A stretch of 64,000 nt of DNA from Halovivax cerinus (GTDB lineage Archaea; Halobacteriota; Halobacteria; Halobacteriales; Natrialbaceae): positions 682,001-746,000 of the forward strand of contig NZ_CP101824.1 in NCBI RefSeq assembly GCF_024498195.1, written 5' to 3'. Below are positions 24,756-34,751 of this stretch, in pieces. A model generated the notes under the pieces. It was given only the letters and a program-made list of their open reading frames with translations, made no database searches and was not told where the DNA came from. The position numbers and the translations under genes were made by a program. The first letter of the stretch is position 1; every line of letters begins with the position of its first letter.

Positions 24756-25337
24756 TCAGGGTCCCGCCTCGAGCGTCGGCGCCGTACGCTCGTTGAACAT
24801 CGTCAGTGCGTTGACGGCCCGTCTGGGCATCGTCTCCGGCGGATCGGCCATCGCGGGTTCGTCGACGGGGTCGGGCCAGCCGACGACCACGCGGCCGATG
24901 TTTCCCGCGACCTCGTGTGAGGTGCAGACCTGTTGCGTGTCGACGTAGTCGTACACGCCCTCGCGGTCGAACGTGTACGCGAAGGTCTGGCCGGGCTGGC
25001 TGAGTCGACCGCTGCCCCACGGCTCGACGTTGTCGGGCGTCCGGTGGGGCGGGTGGCCGTCGCGATGGTACGCCGTCACGTCGTGGCGACCGGTTTCGAC
25101 CACCCACTCGACGGTCCCACCCTCGACGACGTGGACGACCTGCGGGTCGAACTCGGGGAACGGCCGCGACGTCGTCGTGACCGTGGTCCGTTCGGCCGGC
25201 GTGCCGAGTTCGCCGGCGTTCTCGGGCGGCGACGGGACGGTCGGCTCGTCACCTCCCAGGCAGCCGGCGAGTAGCGCGACAGCGGCACCGCCGCTGGCGC
25301 GGAGCGCGTCGCGGCGATCGATTCGAGTGGTCGTCAT
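24756..25337 (-). CDS. Halocyanin-like cupredoxin lipoprotein with altered axial ligand
   Basis: The 193-aa protein has a TAT lipoprotein leader (DRRDALRASGGAAVALLAGC) and a cupredoxin domain. His in GRHDVTAYH and Cys-His in VCTSHEVAGNIGRVVVG are present. Where halocyanins have Met (PHE.LGM.G), this one has Asn (HEVAGNIG). A C-terminal extension of about 40 residues follows. It lies 93 bp after nirK on the same strand and is the likely electron donor or partner of NirK. The missing Met would raise or lower the potential or change the copper geometry. The start ATG at 25337 is preferred over 25424. Confidence 0.82.
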   Translation of the reverse strand: MTTTRIDRRDALRASGGAAVALLAGCLGGDEPTVPSPPENAGELGTPAERTTVTTTSRPFPEFDPQVVHVVEGGTVEWVVETGRHDVTAYHRDGHPPHRTPDNVEPWGSGRLSQPGQTFAYTFDREGVYDYVDTQQVCTSHEVAGNIGRVVVGWPDPVDEPAMADPPETMPRRAVNALTMFNERTAPTLEAGP

Positions 25338-25430
25338 GGTGGATGTCTCCGTTCGAATGTGGGTCCTGGGGCGCCCGTCGATGGACGCCCCCGTATGGTT
25401 CGACTGACGGGATCTATCCGCCACCGGCGT

Positions 25431-26528
25431 CTACGCGTCCGGGTTGAAGATCTCCGGCTCCTCCTCGCCCTCGACCTGGATCACGCCGAGCATTCCCTTG
25501 CGGACGACCCGACTGAGCGCGTGGTCGACGATCTTGATCGGGCCGGGAACTGGCGTGTCGATCTCCGCCGCACCGACCGACCCGGGGACGACCGGAGTCG
25601 TCTCGACGTATCGGGCGGGGTCTGAGACCATGTCGCCATCGCGGTAGAGCGTCTCCCAGACGTTGCCGATGGCGTGCCAGGAGCTGATGAGGTTCGGTCC
25701 ACCGTTGGCGTGGAAGATACGGACGCGCTCTCCCTTGTCGACGGTAACCGGCCCGTACCCGTTCTCGGTGAAGGCGTACGCTTCGCCGTTCAGGGTGACG
25801 TAGGTCGGCTCCTCGCTGGTCATCGCGTCGTAGTCGAACTCGTGGTGGCCCTTTTCGCCGGGCGCGCCGGACGTGTAGAGTTCGTTCTGTCCGAAGTACA
25901 GTTCGCGGTCGACCTCGGGGAGGCCGTCCTCCGGCTCGACGAGGATCGCGCCGTACATGCCCGCGCTGATGTGCATGTCCATGTCCGGGACCGCACAGTG
26001 GTAGACGTGGACGCCGGGGTACATCGCTTTGAACTCGATCGTCGCCGACTGGCCGGGATCGACCATCGTGTCGTCAGCGCCGCCGCCGGGTCCGTAGACG
26101 GCGTGAAGGTCGATGTTGTGGACCATCATCGCGTCCGTGTCGTTCGTCAGCGTGAGCCTGATCGTGTCCCCGCGTCGCACGCGGATCATCGGGCCCGGAA
26201 CCTGGTCGTCGAACGTCATGTATTTGAACGTGACGCCGGGTTCGATCTCGGCGATACGTTCGGTCGTCGTCACTTCGATCTCGTGGGTCCGCGGGGACGA
26301 CCAGTCGACCGGGTCCGGCAGGTCCGTCGGGTCTGCTGCGATCCGGTCTACGTCCGTGGCCTTCGCGTCCGCCAGGCCCTCCTCGGTCTCGCTCGCCGTC
26401 GGGGGTGGGGTCGCCGCCTGTCCGCCGGGGTCGGTACTACCGTCGTCGAGACAGCCTGCAACCGCTACCGCGCTGGTCGCGCCGAGAGCCGCCAGAAGTC
26501 GTCGTCGGTTGGTGGTGAGGGAAGTCAT
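25431..26528 (-). CDS. nirK: Copper-containing nitrite reductase (NirK)
   Basis: The 365-aa lipoprotein has a leader with lipobox VAVAGC and two cupredoxin domains. Domain 1 has MVHNIDLHAVYGPGG, with the catalytic Asp and the type 1 and type 2 His ligands, and VYHCAVPDMDMHISAGMYG, giving the type 2 His, type 1 Cys, His and Met. Domain 2 supplies SSWHAIGNVWET (catalytic His) and IVDHALSR (type 2 His). All copper ligands are present, so the enzyme should reduce nitrite to NO outside the membrane. It sits in a copper locus (halocyanin, SCO1, TlpA, Cu-ATPase). A CGAA-N4-TTCG site lies 71 bp upstream. The start at 26528 is used; the ORF extension to 26717 is leaderless shadow. Confidence 0.95.
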   Translation of the reverse strand: MTSLTTNRRRLLAALGATSAVAVAGCLDDGSTDPGGQAATPPPTASETEEGLADAKATDVDRIAADPTDLPDPVDWSSPRTHEIEVTTTERIAEIEPGVTFKYMTFDDQVPGPMIRVRRGDTIRLTLTNDTDAMMVHNIDLHAVYGPGGGADDTMVDPGQSATIEFKAMYPGVHVYHCAVPDMDMHISAGMYGAILVEPEDGLPEVDRELYFGQNELYTSGAPGEKGHHEFDYDAMTSEEPTYVTLNGEAYAFTENGYGPVTVDKGERVRIFHANGGPNLISSWHAIGNVWETLYRDGDMVSDPARYVETTPVVPGSVGAAEIDTPVPGPIKIVDHALSRVVRKGMLGVIQVEGEEEPEIFNPDA

Positions 26529-27025
26529 TGTCACATATGGGAGTAGGGGGCTACATATGTTCAATACGGAAGATGATTCCACGACATCGAGAACGCTCCG
26601 AAGCCGTTCGGCGTGAATACGTAAACCTATAAAAAGACACACAGTATGACGCGTCGCTCTCGGGTAGTTTCGGTCCGGAGCGCCGTCTCTATCGTGCGGA
26701 CGGCAGGGTCGAAACAATCCATCGTTGAGTTCGGAGAGGTCGACGGAAACTGTGTAGAATCGGTCGGTCCAGCCGTGTTCAGGACCGATGGGTGCCTGGA
26801 ACAGTTCGGTGTTTATGACACCGGAACTGTCGACGGGCGCCCGAGACGCGTGTCCGTTCGCACGCGCACGGTACGACGGGAGAGGATCGGCAGAGCGACT
26901 CCGGGTCGTCTCCGACGTGGCCGGAACACGTTCGGGGACAACGCCGTGACGGTGACTCCCGTTTCGTCGCGTATCGGCCAGTTAGACACCTCGCGACCGG
27001 TCGGCGGGTCGCGGCCCACTCCACC
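26529..27025. other. Intergenic region between nirK and the DUF3054 gene (497 bp)
   Basis: This holds the nirK promoter: two copies of ACATATG near 26533 and 26553 and a TATA-like region near 26560. It also holds the NarO-type box at 26599 and a strong rightward-looking TATA element at 26626. A 127-aa ORF (26646-27029) is Arg-rich with no recognisable domain and is probably not a gene. Confidence 0.5.
26599..26610. promoter_or_regulatory. NarO-type box upstream of nirK
   Basis: CGAAGCCGTTCG matches the CGAA-N4-TTCG pattern known for the NarO regulator of denitrification genes in Haloferax. It is 71 bp before the nirK ATG. A TATA-like CCTATAAAAAG follows at 26626-26636 on the other side, so the site could also serve a rightward transcript. 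Confidence 0.7.
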
Positions 27026-27490
27026 ATGAACGACTCACACACGCTCGCTCGCAGATGGGCCGCGCTCGAACCGTTCGTCCCGCTGGTAACGGTCGGGGAC
27101 GGCGTCGTCGTCACGGCCTTCATCGCGTTCGGACTCTGGACGCACGGCATCGAGCCGTGGACCGTCCCGGGCTACACCCTGCGGACGGCGGCGCCGTTCG
27201 TGATCGGCTGGCTCCTCGTCACACCGGTGGTCGGCACCTATCGTGACCGTACCTGGTCGTCGTTCCGGCGATCGGCCGCCGTCGTCGGTGTCACCTGGCT
27301 CGGCGCGACGCTCCTCGGGGGCGCGATCAGATCGACGGCGCTCGTTCCGGGTGCCGCGCCGCCGTCGTTCCTCCTCGTCAACGCCGCGCTCGGGCTCGTG
27401 TTCGTCGTCCCCTGGCGGGTGTTCGTGACGGCGGCCACGCGACGGCGGCGGCGAAGGGCGCGACAACCGGCGACGACGTCGGCCGACTGA
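27026..27490 (+). CDS. DUF3054 membrane protein
   Basis: The 154-aa protein has four hydrophobic helices and a basic C-terminus. [20 protein letters not shown] near residue 20 and [17 protein letters not shown] near residue 60 match the DUF3054 pattern as I recall it. The function is unknown. It ends 61 bp before the copper ATPase gene on the same strand and may be cotranscribed. Confidence 0.75.
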   Translation: MNDSHTLARRWAALEPFVPLVTVGDGVVVTAFIAFGLWTHGIEPWTVPGYTLRTAAPFVIGWLLVTPVVGTYRDRTWSSFRRSAAVVGVTWLGATLLGGAIRSTALVPGAAPPSFLLVNAALGLVFVVPWRVFVTAATRRRRRRARQPATTSAD

Positions 27491-27551
27491 ACCCCGTCGC
27501 TACCATGTTCGGGACCACGGCTACCCGCCGCGAGGCCGTATCGACGCGGCG

Positions 27552-30200
27552 ATGAGCGCCTGCTCACTCTGTGACCTGCCGACACCCGACTCGCCGGTGA
27601 CGGAGCGGGGCGTCGAGGGGACCTTCTGCTGTCGCGGCTGCCTCGAGGTGAGCCGCGCGCTCGACGACGTGGACGGAGTGGATCGGGCGGCGGTTCGCGA
27701 GCGAGCGAGCGCGTCGGACCCTCGAACGGGCAGCGAGGAGGACGGGGCGACGGGACGGATGGCGGACGAACCAGCTCGAGCGGGTGGGAACGAGGCGACA
27801 GCCCAGACGGTAGCCCCGTCCGAGACGACCGGGCGAACCGTCCCCGAGGGCGCCGACGAGGCGTTTCTCGCCGTCGACGGGATGCACTGTGCGACCTGTG
27901 AGGGATTCGTCTCGTTGCTCGGCGAGCGCGAGGACGGGATCGTATCGGTCGAGGCCAGTTACGCGACCGACACCGCACGCGTGGTCTACGATCCCGACCG
28001 CGTCGACGCTGACGCCCTCCCCGAAACGATCTCGGGGTACGGCTACGAGGCGCGGGATCGGGCCGGAACCGGTCGGAACACTCGCACAGCCGAGAATCTG
28101 GTCACGCGCCTGCTCGTCGGCGGCTTCCTCTCGATGCTCGTCATGCCCTGGTACCTGTTCTACCTCTATCCGGGCTACGTCGGAATCGACACCGGAATCC
28201 TCTCGACCGGGGGGACGTCGGCGGCCGGAACGTACGTCCCGCTCGCGATGATCGGGCTGTTCTCGGGCGGCGTGCTCTTCTACACCGGGTATCCCATCTT
28301 GCGCGGGGCGTACGTCAGCGTCCGCGTCGGTCGGCCGAACATGGACCTGCTGATCGCCGTCGCAGCCGGGTCGGCCTACGCCTACAGCACGCTCACACTG
28401 GCTGCAGGGGGCATCCACCTCTACTACGACGTGACCGTGGCCGTCGTCATGGTCGTCTCACTCGGCACGTACTACGAGGGACGGATCAAGCGGCGTGCGA
28501 CCGACCTGCTCGCGGACGTGACGACCGCGGGCGTTCGCGAGGCTACCCGACGAACGGACGGCGGTGAAACCGAGACGGTAGCCGTCGACGAACTCGCGCC
28601 CGGCGACGTGGTCGTCGTCCGGCCGGGCGAGCGCGTCCCCGTCGACGGGGCGGTGATCGACGGGACGGCCGCCGTCGACGAGTCAGTCGTCACTGGCGAG
28701 TCGATACCGGTGACCAAGCGCCCCGGAGACGCTGTCGTCGGCGGCGCCGTCGTCACCGACAGCGCACTCGTCTGTGAGGTGGGCGATGACGCCGAGAGCA
28801 CGCTCGACCGTATCGCGACCCTCATGTGGGAGATCCAGAGCGCGACGCCGGGCGTCCAGCGCCTGGCCGACCGGCTCGCTGCGATCTTCGTCCCGCTCGT
28901 GCTGGCCCTCGCTGTCGGCGTCACGAGCTGGCGGGTTCTCGCCGGCGCACCGGTCGAAACCGCCGTTCTGACCGGGTTGACCGTCCTCGTCGTCTCCTGT
29001 CCGTGCGCGATGGGGCTCGCGACGCCACTGTCCGTCGCCGCCGGTCTTCGCGACGCGCTCGAACGCGGCATCGTCGTCGCGAACGCGGCGCTGTTCGAGT
29101 CCGCACCGGCCGTCGAGACGATCGTCTTCGACAAGACTGGAACGCTGACCGCCGGCGAGATGACCGTTCGCGAGGTCCACGGCGACCCCGACGCCGTCGA
29201 GCGCGCCGCGGCCGTGGAACGCTACTCGACCCATCCCGTCGCCGACGCGATCGTGGCCCACGCCGCGGACTCGACACCGGACGGCGCGACCGACGGGAAC
29301 GGGTCCGGAGACGGGATGGAACGTACCACCGACATCGCGGCCGACGGCGGGGTCGCGACCGAGGAGCCCCACGGGACGCGCGAGGGGGACACCGGTTCCG
29401 GCGGCAGTCGCGCACGAGACTTCGAACGGCACCCTGGCGAAGGCGTGAGTGCCGTCGTCCCCAGCCCGTCGTGCGACGATACAGGGGCCGTTGGCGAGAC
29501 AAGCGACGATACAGTCGGCGAGCGGGTCGTCGTCGGCACGCCAGCCCTCGTCGAGCGGCTCGTCGGTCCGGTTCCCGACGCCCTCGCGGAGGTCATCGAC
29601 GGCGCGCGGGACCGGGGCCACCTGCCGGTCGTCGTCGGGTACGACGGTCGGGCGCGAGCCGTCGCCGTGGTCGGCGATCGGACCCGCTCGTCCTGGCGGT
29701 CGGTGCTAGAGGCCGTCGCGGACCGCGAGGTCATCGTCCTCACCGGCGACGACGAGTCGGCGACTGCGACGGTCCGGGATCACCCGGCGGTCGACCGTGT
29801 CTTCGCCGGCGTTCCACCGGACGGGAAGGTCGCGACCGTCCGGCGACTCTCCCAGGAGGGTGTGACAGCGATGGTCGGCGACGGAACCAACGACGCGCCG
29901 GCGCTCGCCGCCGCGGACGTCGGCATCGCTCTCGGCACCGGCACGGCGCGGGCGACGGACGCCGCCGACGCGGTCCTCGCGTCGGGCGATCTGACGGCCG
30001 TCCCCGACGTCTTCGCGCTCGCGACGGGAACCCGACGGCGAATCCACGAGAACGTCCGCTGGGCGCTCCTGTACAACGCGGTCGCCATCCCGCTCGCTGC
30101 CGCAGGCCTCATCAATCCCCTCTTCGCCGCGCTCGCGATGGCCGGCAGTAGCGCTATCGTCGTAGCGAACGCGTCGCGGCCGGTGTTCGACTCCTCCTGA
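27552..30200 (+). CDS. Copper-translocating P1B-type ATPase, FixI/CcoI-like
   Basis: The 882-aa ATPase begins with a Cys-rich metal-binding region: [13 protein letters not shown], then [15 protein letters not shown], the layout seen in FixI/CcoI. A heavy-metal-associated domain with [12 protein letters not shown] (about residue 112) follows. It has eight helices with the transport motif [20 protein letters not shown], the phosphorylation site [11 protein letters not shown], the [10 protein letters not shown] motif and the hinge [18 protein letters not shown]. The nucleotide-binding domain contains an acidic insertion (about residues 575-655). FixI-type pumps export copper for assembly of copper enzymes rather than for detoxification, which fits the neighbouring nirK and CuA genes. 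Confidence 0.9.
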   Translation: MSACSLCDLPTPDSPVTERGVEGTFCCRGCLEVSRALDDVDGVDRAAVRERASASDPRTGSEEDGATGRMADEPARAGGNEATAQTVAPSETTGRTVPEGADEAFLAVDGMHCATCEGFVSLLGEREDGIVSVEASYATDTARVVYDPDRVDADALPETISGYGYEARDRAGTGRNTRTAENLVTRLLVGGFLSMLVMPWYLFYLYPGYVGIDTGILSTGGTSAAGTYVPLAMIGLFSGGVLFYTGYPILRGAYVSVRVGRPNMDLLIAVAAGSAYAYSTLTLAAGGIHLYYDVTVAVVMVVSLGTYYEGRIKRRATDLLADVTTAGVREATRRTDGGETETVAVDELAPGDVVVVRPGERVPVDGAVIDGTAAVDESVVTGESIPVTKRPGDAVVGGAVVTDSALVCEVGDDAESTLDRIATLMWEIQSATPGVQRLADRLAAIFVPLVLALAVGVTSWRVLAGAPVETAVLTGLTVLVVSCPCAMGLATPLSVAAGLRDALERGIVVANAALFESAPAVETIVFDKTGTLTAGEMTVREVHGDPDAVERAAAVERYSTHPVADAIVAHAADSTPDGATDGNGSGDGMERTTDIAADGGVATEEPHGTREGDTGSGGSRARDFERHPGEGVSAVVPSPSCDDTGAVGETSDDTVGERVVVGTPALVERLVGPVPDALAEVIDGARDRGHLPVVVGYDGRARAVAVVGDRTRSSWRSVLEAVADREVIVLTGDDESATATVRDHPAVDRVFAGVPPDGKVATVRRLSQEGVTAMVGDGTNDAPALAAADVGIALGTGTARATDAADAVLASGDLTAVPDVFALATGTRRRIHENVRWALLYNAVAIPLAAAGLINPLFAALAMAGSSAIVVANASRPVFDSS

Positions 30201-30477
30201 TGGCCCCGAGGGTGCCGCCATAGCCATTCCGAGGCGACTGTACGACCGACCGGGTTCGTTTGCACCGTTCATCTTCAGGTCGTTGTTTCCGCGCACTACA
30301 GACGCGAACTGAGAACTGACACTGCTCCTATCTACTGTGGATGAAGATGAACGCGAAGTGAAATAGACAGCGTGTAGTCACCCACGGAATCTATCGAAGT
30401 AGGTTTTGGCAGGAAGAGTGTCCGCTCGACCACAACAACGTCTGTTGGCCTCCGCCGATCGGACGGAGGGTTGTCCC

Positions 30478-32172
30478 CTACGTTCGGTCGTCACCGATGC
30501 GCCGATTCACCAAGTAGCCCGCACCGCCGAGTCCGCCGAGGGCACCGACCCACCCATAGTCCGATAGATGGCCATACCACCGATCGGTACCCGGTTTCTC
30601 GATAGGGATCGTCAGTTCGGCCTCGTCTTCGAAGACCCGGACAGCCAAGAAGAGTTTACCTGGCCATTTGTAGGCCGGAACCGATATATTATTTTCAACT
30701 GTTTCGGACACCTCGAAGGTCTGCGATTCGCCACCGTCGAGTTCTATCGGTGTCTCGAAGGAACCGGGTCCGTCGTAGTCTACCTCTCGCCGCCCGGCCT
30801 CGTCCCCGACATTCGTGACGGTCAGCTGTACATCGATCTCGTCGCCCTGTGTTACCGGGTTGGGAGCAGCATCGAGCTCGACCTCGAACTCGGCAGGGGC
30901 GAGGTCGGCCGACGCTTCCTCGGCCCACACGTGATGGTGGTTTTCCGTTCCGAGGAGGACCCGCGAGTCCTCGCTCGAACCGTGGACACCGGCATCCAGC
31001 GCGTAGACTGTGCTGGCCGTGTCCGCGAGGTAGACCGTCCCGTCGACGACGATCGGTGCTGCGTTGATCTTGGCATCTGCCTCGAAGCGCCATCGCTCAC
31101 TCCCATCGGCGACGTCGAGTGCGTACAGGAACCCGTCGTCGCTCCCGACGAACAGCGTATCACCGACCACCGTCGGTGAGGAGTGTACCACACCGCGAGG
31201 TTCGAACCGCCACTGTTCCGTGTCCGCAGCAGTATCAAACGCGGCGACGACGCCGCCCTCCCTCTCGTAACTCTCACCACCCACGTACACCGTTCCATCG
31301 GCGACCGTCGGTGACGAGAGGATTCCCCATTTCGGCTCGTAGCGCATGCGCTCCTGCCCGCTCTCGGTGTCGATGGCGTACATGAATCCGGCGGTGCAAA
31401 CGTAGAGAGTTCCGTCGGACACCGTCGGTGATGTGAGAATAGGTTGTTGACCTTCGACACGCCACCGCTCCTCACCGGTTTCGCCATTGTACGCGTACAG
31501 GTTTCGGTACACGCCCCCCGTGTAGACAGTCCCATCGACGACCAAAGGCGATACTCTCCCTCCACCCGTAGGGCCCCCTTCGACCCATCGGAGTTTCCCG
31601 ACTGCGGCGTTAAACGCAGCCACGAGAGGCCCGTTCCCGAGATAGACGGTCCCCTGGGACACCGCCGGTGACGAACGTGTGGGATATCCGTGGTAGCCGC
31701 GCTTCTCGGGGAGCCACAGTCTCTCGCCAGTTTCCTGATCGAGAGCCTGGACACTGTACCCTGAGACGTAGACGATACCGTCGACTACTTCCAGGCCGCC
31801 CAATTTTGGATTGACCGACACTCGTTCGTTTGTCGCACTGATCCGTAGGTCTTCGAAGCGCCACTGTTCCTCACCGCTGTCACTGTCGAGTGCATAGGCA
31901 ATTCCGTTTCCCTCCGATCCCGAACAACTTGCCACGTAGACGGTCCCGTCGACGACCGTCGGCGACGTCGGAAGTGAATACGTGGTCTCAAATCGCCACC
32001 GCTCCTCACCGGCAGTCGCTGTCCCACGAGTCCGGCCGACGCCAGCAATCGACGCGAGCCCGGCTCCCGCGGTCGTTAGAAGGACGCGACGACGGCTCAG
32101 CCCCTGTCCAGTCGTACCGTCTCCGGGCGCCAAGAGTGAGGTGTTGAGCGGTTCTCTGTGATGTGACGGCAT
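30478..32172 (-). CDS. PQQ-like beta-propeller exported protein
   Basis: The 564-aa protein has a TAT leader (LSRRRVLLTTAGAGLASIAG). It continues with about eight repeats of the PQQ/quinoprotein type: SPTVVDGTVYVAS...ALDSDSGEEQWRFE, repeated with variation to about residue 400. A CARDB-like beta domain follows (PNPVTQGDEIDVQLTVTNVG), then a C-terminal helix (GWVGALGGLGGAGYLV) as anchor. No PQQ-binding active-site residues can be assigned, so it is more likely a structural or binding propeller than a dehydrogenase. The 277-bp gap before it (30201-30477) shows nothing clear. Confidence 0.85.
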   Translation of the reverse strand: MPSHHREPLNTSLLAPGDGTTGQGLSRRRVLLTTAGAGLASIAGVGRTRGTATAGEERWRFETTYSLPTSPTVVDGTVYVASCSGSEGNGIAYALDSDSGEEQWRFEDLRISATNERVSVNPKLGGLEVVDGIVYVSGYSVQALDQETGERLWLPEKRGYHGYPTRSSPAVSQGTVYLGNGPLVAAFNAAVGKLRWVEGGPTGGGRVSPLVVDGTVYTGGVYRNLYAYNGETGEERWRVEGQQPILTSPTVSDGTLYVCTAGFMYAIDTESGQERMRYEPKWGILSSPTVADGTVYVGGESYEREGGVVAAFDTAADTEQWRFEPRGVVHSSPTVVGDTLFVGSDDGFLYALDVADGSERWRFEADAKINAAPIVVDGTVYLADTASTVYALDAGVHGSSEDSRVLLGTENHHHVWAEEASADLAPAEFEVELDAAPNPVTQGDEIDVQLTVTNVGDEAGRREVDYDGPGSFETPIELDGGESQTFEVSETVENNISVPAYKWPGKLFLAVRVFEDEAELTIPIEKPGTDRWYGHLSDYGWVGALGGLGGAGYLVNRRIGDDRT

Positions 32173-32384
32173 CTATCTTAGAACATAATTTGTTAACAAT
32201 AAGCCTTCACCATCTCGATCAATATCGGGTGTAGATTTGCGGGGCGACAAGGCTAGAGCGCCGGCGCGGTCACGTCGATCGGCCTCCCGGTTGGTACGGT
32301 CCTTCGACGGGCGGATCGGACACGGTCGACTGTCACAGCGGTGCGCTGTCACACGGCGACGGGGACGTCCTCGACGGCGGGGCG

Positions 32385-32699
32385 ATGGCGCGGGTCGAGG
32401 CCGACGACGTTCGACTCGAGGTACCGCTGTCCGTCGAGACGGTTCGAGGCCAGGGGATCGACCGGCTCTCCGTCTTCGATGCGAACGGCAAGCTGGCGTT
32501 CGAAATCCCGGTTTCCGCGGCGGACGAGGACGTGATGGCGAACAAGGCCGGCGTCGGCGAGGGACAGCTGCTGTACGAACAGCACCTGGGTTGCCGGCCG
32601 TACCACGGGGTGTACACGGTCGTGGCGACCGACGAGGACGGCGAGCGCCTCGATTTCGTCACCGTCGAATTCAACTGTTCTCCCGACGTCGACGAGTAG
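32385..32699 (+). CDS. Hypothetical protein, about 104 aa
   Basis: I do not recognise this small protein. It looks beta-rich: EVPLSVETVRGQGIDRLSVF, KLAFEIPVSAADEDVMANKA, YHGVYTVVATDEDGERLDF. No signal or membrane helix is present. The same frame stays open upstream (DTVDCHSGALSHGDGDVLDG before the ATG), so the ATG at 32385 may not be the true start and the 5' end may be remodelled. No operon partner is evident. Confidence 0.55.
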   Translation: MARVEADDVRLEVPLSVETVRGQGIDRLSVFDANGKLAFEIPVSAADEDVMANKAGVGEGQLLYEQHLGCRPYHGVYTVVATDEDGERLDFVTVEFNCSPDVDE

Positions 32700-32893
32700 G
32701 CTCGGCGCCGCGGTCGCGGAACGTCCTCTCCGGTCGACTCCGCCCCGACGTGACGCCGGTCTCCCGCCGGGCCGTCGCAGCCGCGTCTTCCGGGACACGG
32801 CGATCGACCCGCGCCGTTCGTGAAACGCGTCCAACTGCATCTCGCTTCGGGGAGCACTGAAGCGTCGCGGATTCCAGTCATCGCACACGAACT

Positions 32894-33880
32894 ATGGACA
32901 ACGGAACGACCGACAGGTATCTAGCGCGAATCGGCCTCGATCCCGCCTCTCCACCGGACCCCGACCTGGACGGCCTCTCGGTCGTACAGCGGGCACACGT
33001 CACGTCGGTGCCGTTCGAGACGCTCGCCGTCACCGGCGACCCGTTCGACCGGTTCGACGGCGCCGGCGTCTCCGTCGCGCTCGACGACCTGTACGAGAAG
33101 ATCGTCACCCGGGGCCGGGGCGGGTTCTGCTACGAACTCAACGGCCTGTTCGCCTGGCTCCTGGCGGAACTGGGGTTCGACGTGACGCCCGTCGCGGCGC
33201 GGATGGTCGGCGGTTCCGGCACTCCGGCCGCTCACCGGAGCACCGTCGTCTCGCTCCCGTCCGGCCGGTACGTCGTCGACGTCGGGATGGGGTCGCCGAC
33301 GATGCGCCGGCCGACGCCGCTCCCCGAACGCGACGCGGGTGGGAGGCCCGTTCCCACCGACGACGGCGGAACGTTCGATACCGCCGACGACGGCGGCACG
33401 TTCGGTACCACCGACGGCGGCACGTTCGATACCACCGACGACGGCACGCCCGACGCCTCCGCCGACGGGGCGTCGCCCCGGACCGTCGGCGAGGAACGGA
33501 TCGACGACGCCGGCGTCCGATGGCGCGTCGCGCGCGTCGACCGTCCGGACGGAGACTACCTGACGCAGTACCGGGAGCCGGGCGACCGCGAGTGGCGGGA
33601 CCGGTACCGTTTCGGGACGACTCCCCGGGAACCGGCGTACTTCGCGGCGACACGCGAGTACCTCGTGACGGCCCCCGACTCGCCGTTCACCGGCGATCCG
33701 GTCGCGACGCTCGCCACCGAACGCGGCCACGTGAAACTTCGGCCGGACGCGTTCGTCAGGACGGAGGGGCGAGAGCGATACGAGCGCGCGATCACGAGCG
33801 GGGAGTGGGACGCGCTGCTCGAACGCGAGTTCGACATCGACGTCGACGCGCTTGCCGCGGGAGCGGCGGTCGACGAGTAG
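32894..33880 (+). CDS. Arylamine N-acetyltransferase family protein
   Basis: The 328-aa protein belongs to the NAT family, which transfers acetyl from CoA to arylamines or related acyl groups. The catalytic triad is visible: Cys in RGRGGFCYELNGLFAWLL (about residue 79), His in GTPAAHRSTVV (about 116) and Asp in VVDVGMGSP (about 132). Between the triad and the C-terminal domain is a low-complexity insertion of repeats like DDGGTFDTADDGGTFGTTD (about residues 155-190). The VPFETLAVTGDPF segment near residue 40 is also typical. The native substrate is unknown. It starts at 32894, about 200 bp after the hypothetical gene. Confidence 0.9.
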   Translation: MDNGTTDRYLARIGLDPASPPDPDLDGLSVVQRAHVTSVPFETLAVTGDPFDRFDGAGVSVALDDLYEKIVTRGRGGFCYELNGLFAWLLAELGFDVTPVAARMVGGSGTPAAHRSTVVSLPSGRYVVDVGMGSPTMRRPTPLPERDAGGRPVPTDDGGTFDTADDGGTFGTTDGGTFDTTDDGTPDASADGASPRTVGEERIDDAGVRWRVARVDRPDGDYLTQYREPGDREWRDRYRFGTTPREPAYFAATREYLVTAPDSPFTGDPVATLATERGHVKLRPDAFVRTEGRERYERAITSGEWDALLEREFDIDVDALAAGAAVDE

Positions 33881-34004
33881 ACGAGACGATCACCGACGGA
33901 GTTGCGGAAGACGCACACCTCTAGTGACGGCGGCCCCGGCCGGTGGATGCGGACGTCGGCTGGCTACCGGGGGCCGTTCCGAACCGGTTGCGTGGGCGAC
34001 GTGG

Positions 34005-34718
34005 CTAGATCGACGACGTGTACTTCCGATAGCGCCGTATCGTGTCGCCGTCCTCGTCTCTGAGTTCCACGACGAACTCCGTCTGGCCGACGACTTCCTG
34101 GAGGTCGTCCTCGTGGATCGTAAATTCGAACGGCGGCTCGTCGACCCGGTCGATCTCGTCGGTGCCGCTCGTCACGACGACGTGATCGATCCCGGTCGAC
34201 TCGGAGAGGTGACAGTGGATCTCCGCGTCGGTGCTCGTACAGGTGAGCTCGGGATCGACGTCGGGTCCCGAGTCCGCGGACAGCGCGCTCTGGAAGTCGA
34301 GCACCATCGGCGAGACGGGCGCCGCCGTCAGGAGCAGGACGATCGTCAGGAAGATCGAGAGGTTGAGCTTCGAGCCGTGGCGGGCGATCACCCGTCGGAC
34401 GCCGCCGTCGGCGGTTCGGCGCAGCCTGATCACCGACGGGACGATGACGGCGTGGGTCAGCGGCCCCCAGAGGATGAGGACGAACCCGTACGCGCGGAGG
34501 ACGTAGAGAACGCTCCAGTCGATCCCGTACGAGAGGACGAGGTTGCTCGCCGACCAGCAGAAGAACCCGAAGAAGAGCAGACCCGCGCTCTTCAGCAGCC
34601 GCCAGATCGGCGTGTTCGCGTAGTAGATACTCAGCAGATCCCGCCAGGCGCGCGTGGCGACGCGCGACAGGGACGCGATTGGCGATGCCGTCGTGTCGGG
34701 GTCGGTGGAGCCGGTCAT
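34005..34718 (-). CDS. Membrane protein downstream of the heme-copper reductase genes
   Basis: The 237-aa protein has a cytoplasmic N-terminus (ATRAWRDLLSIYYANTPIWR), four helices (about 43-60, 68-92, 97-107, 125-150) and a beta-rich outer domain of about 85 residues with two cysteines (ELTCTSTDAEIHCHLSES). It begins 33 bp after the catalytic subunit on the same strand and is probably the last gene of that operon. I do not recognise the family. A role as accessory subunit or assembly factor is inference. Confidence 0.7.
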   Translation of the reverse strand: MTGSTDPDTTASPIASLSRVATRAWRDLLSIYYANTPIWRLLKSAGLLFFGFFCWSASNLVLSYGIDWSVLYVLRAYGFVLILWGPLTHAVIVPSVIRLRRTADGGVRRVIARHGSKLNLSIFLTIVLLLTAAPVSPMVLDFQSALSADSGPDVDPELTCTSTDAEIHCHLSESTGIDHVVVTSGTDEIDRVDEPPFEFTIHEDDLQEVVGQTEFVVELRDEDGDTIRRYRKYTSSI

Positions 34719-34751
34719 TGGGATAGCGAGAGGAACCGCTGTTCCGGGCGC

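Noticed and set aside
26646-27029. 127-aa ORF after a strong TATA element
   Set aside because: It is Arg/Ser/Val-rich, shows no domain, and the TATA is too close to its ATG for a usual leaderless start. I kept only the promoter remark.
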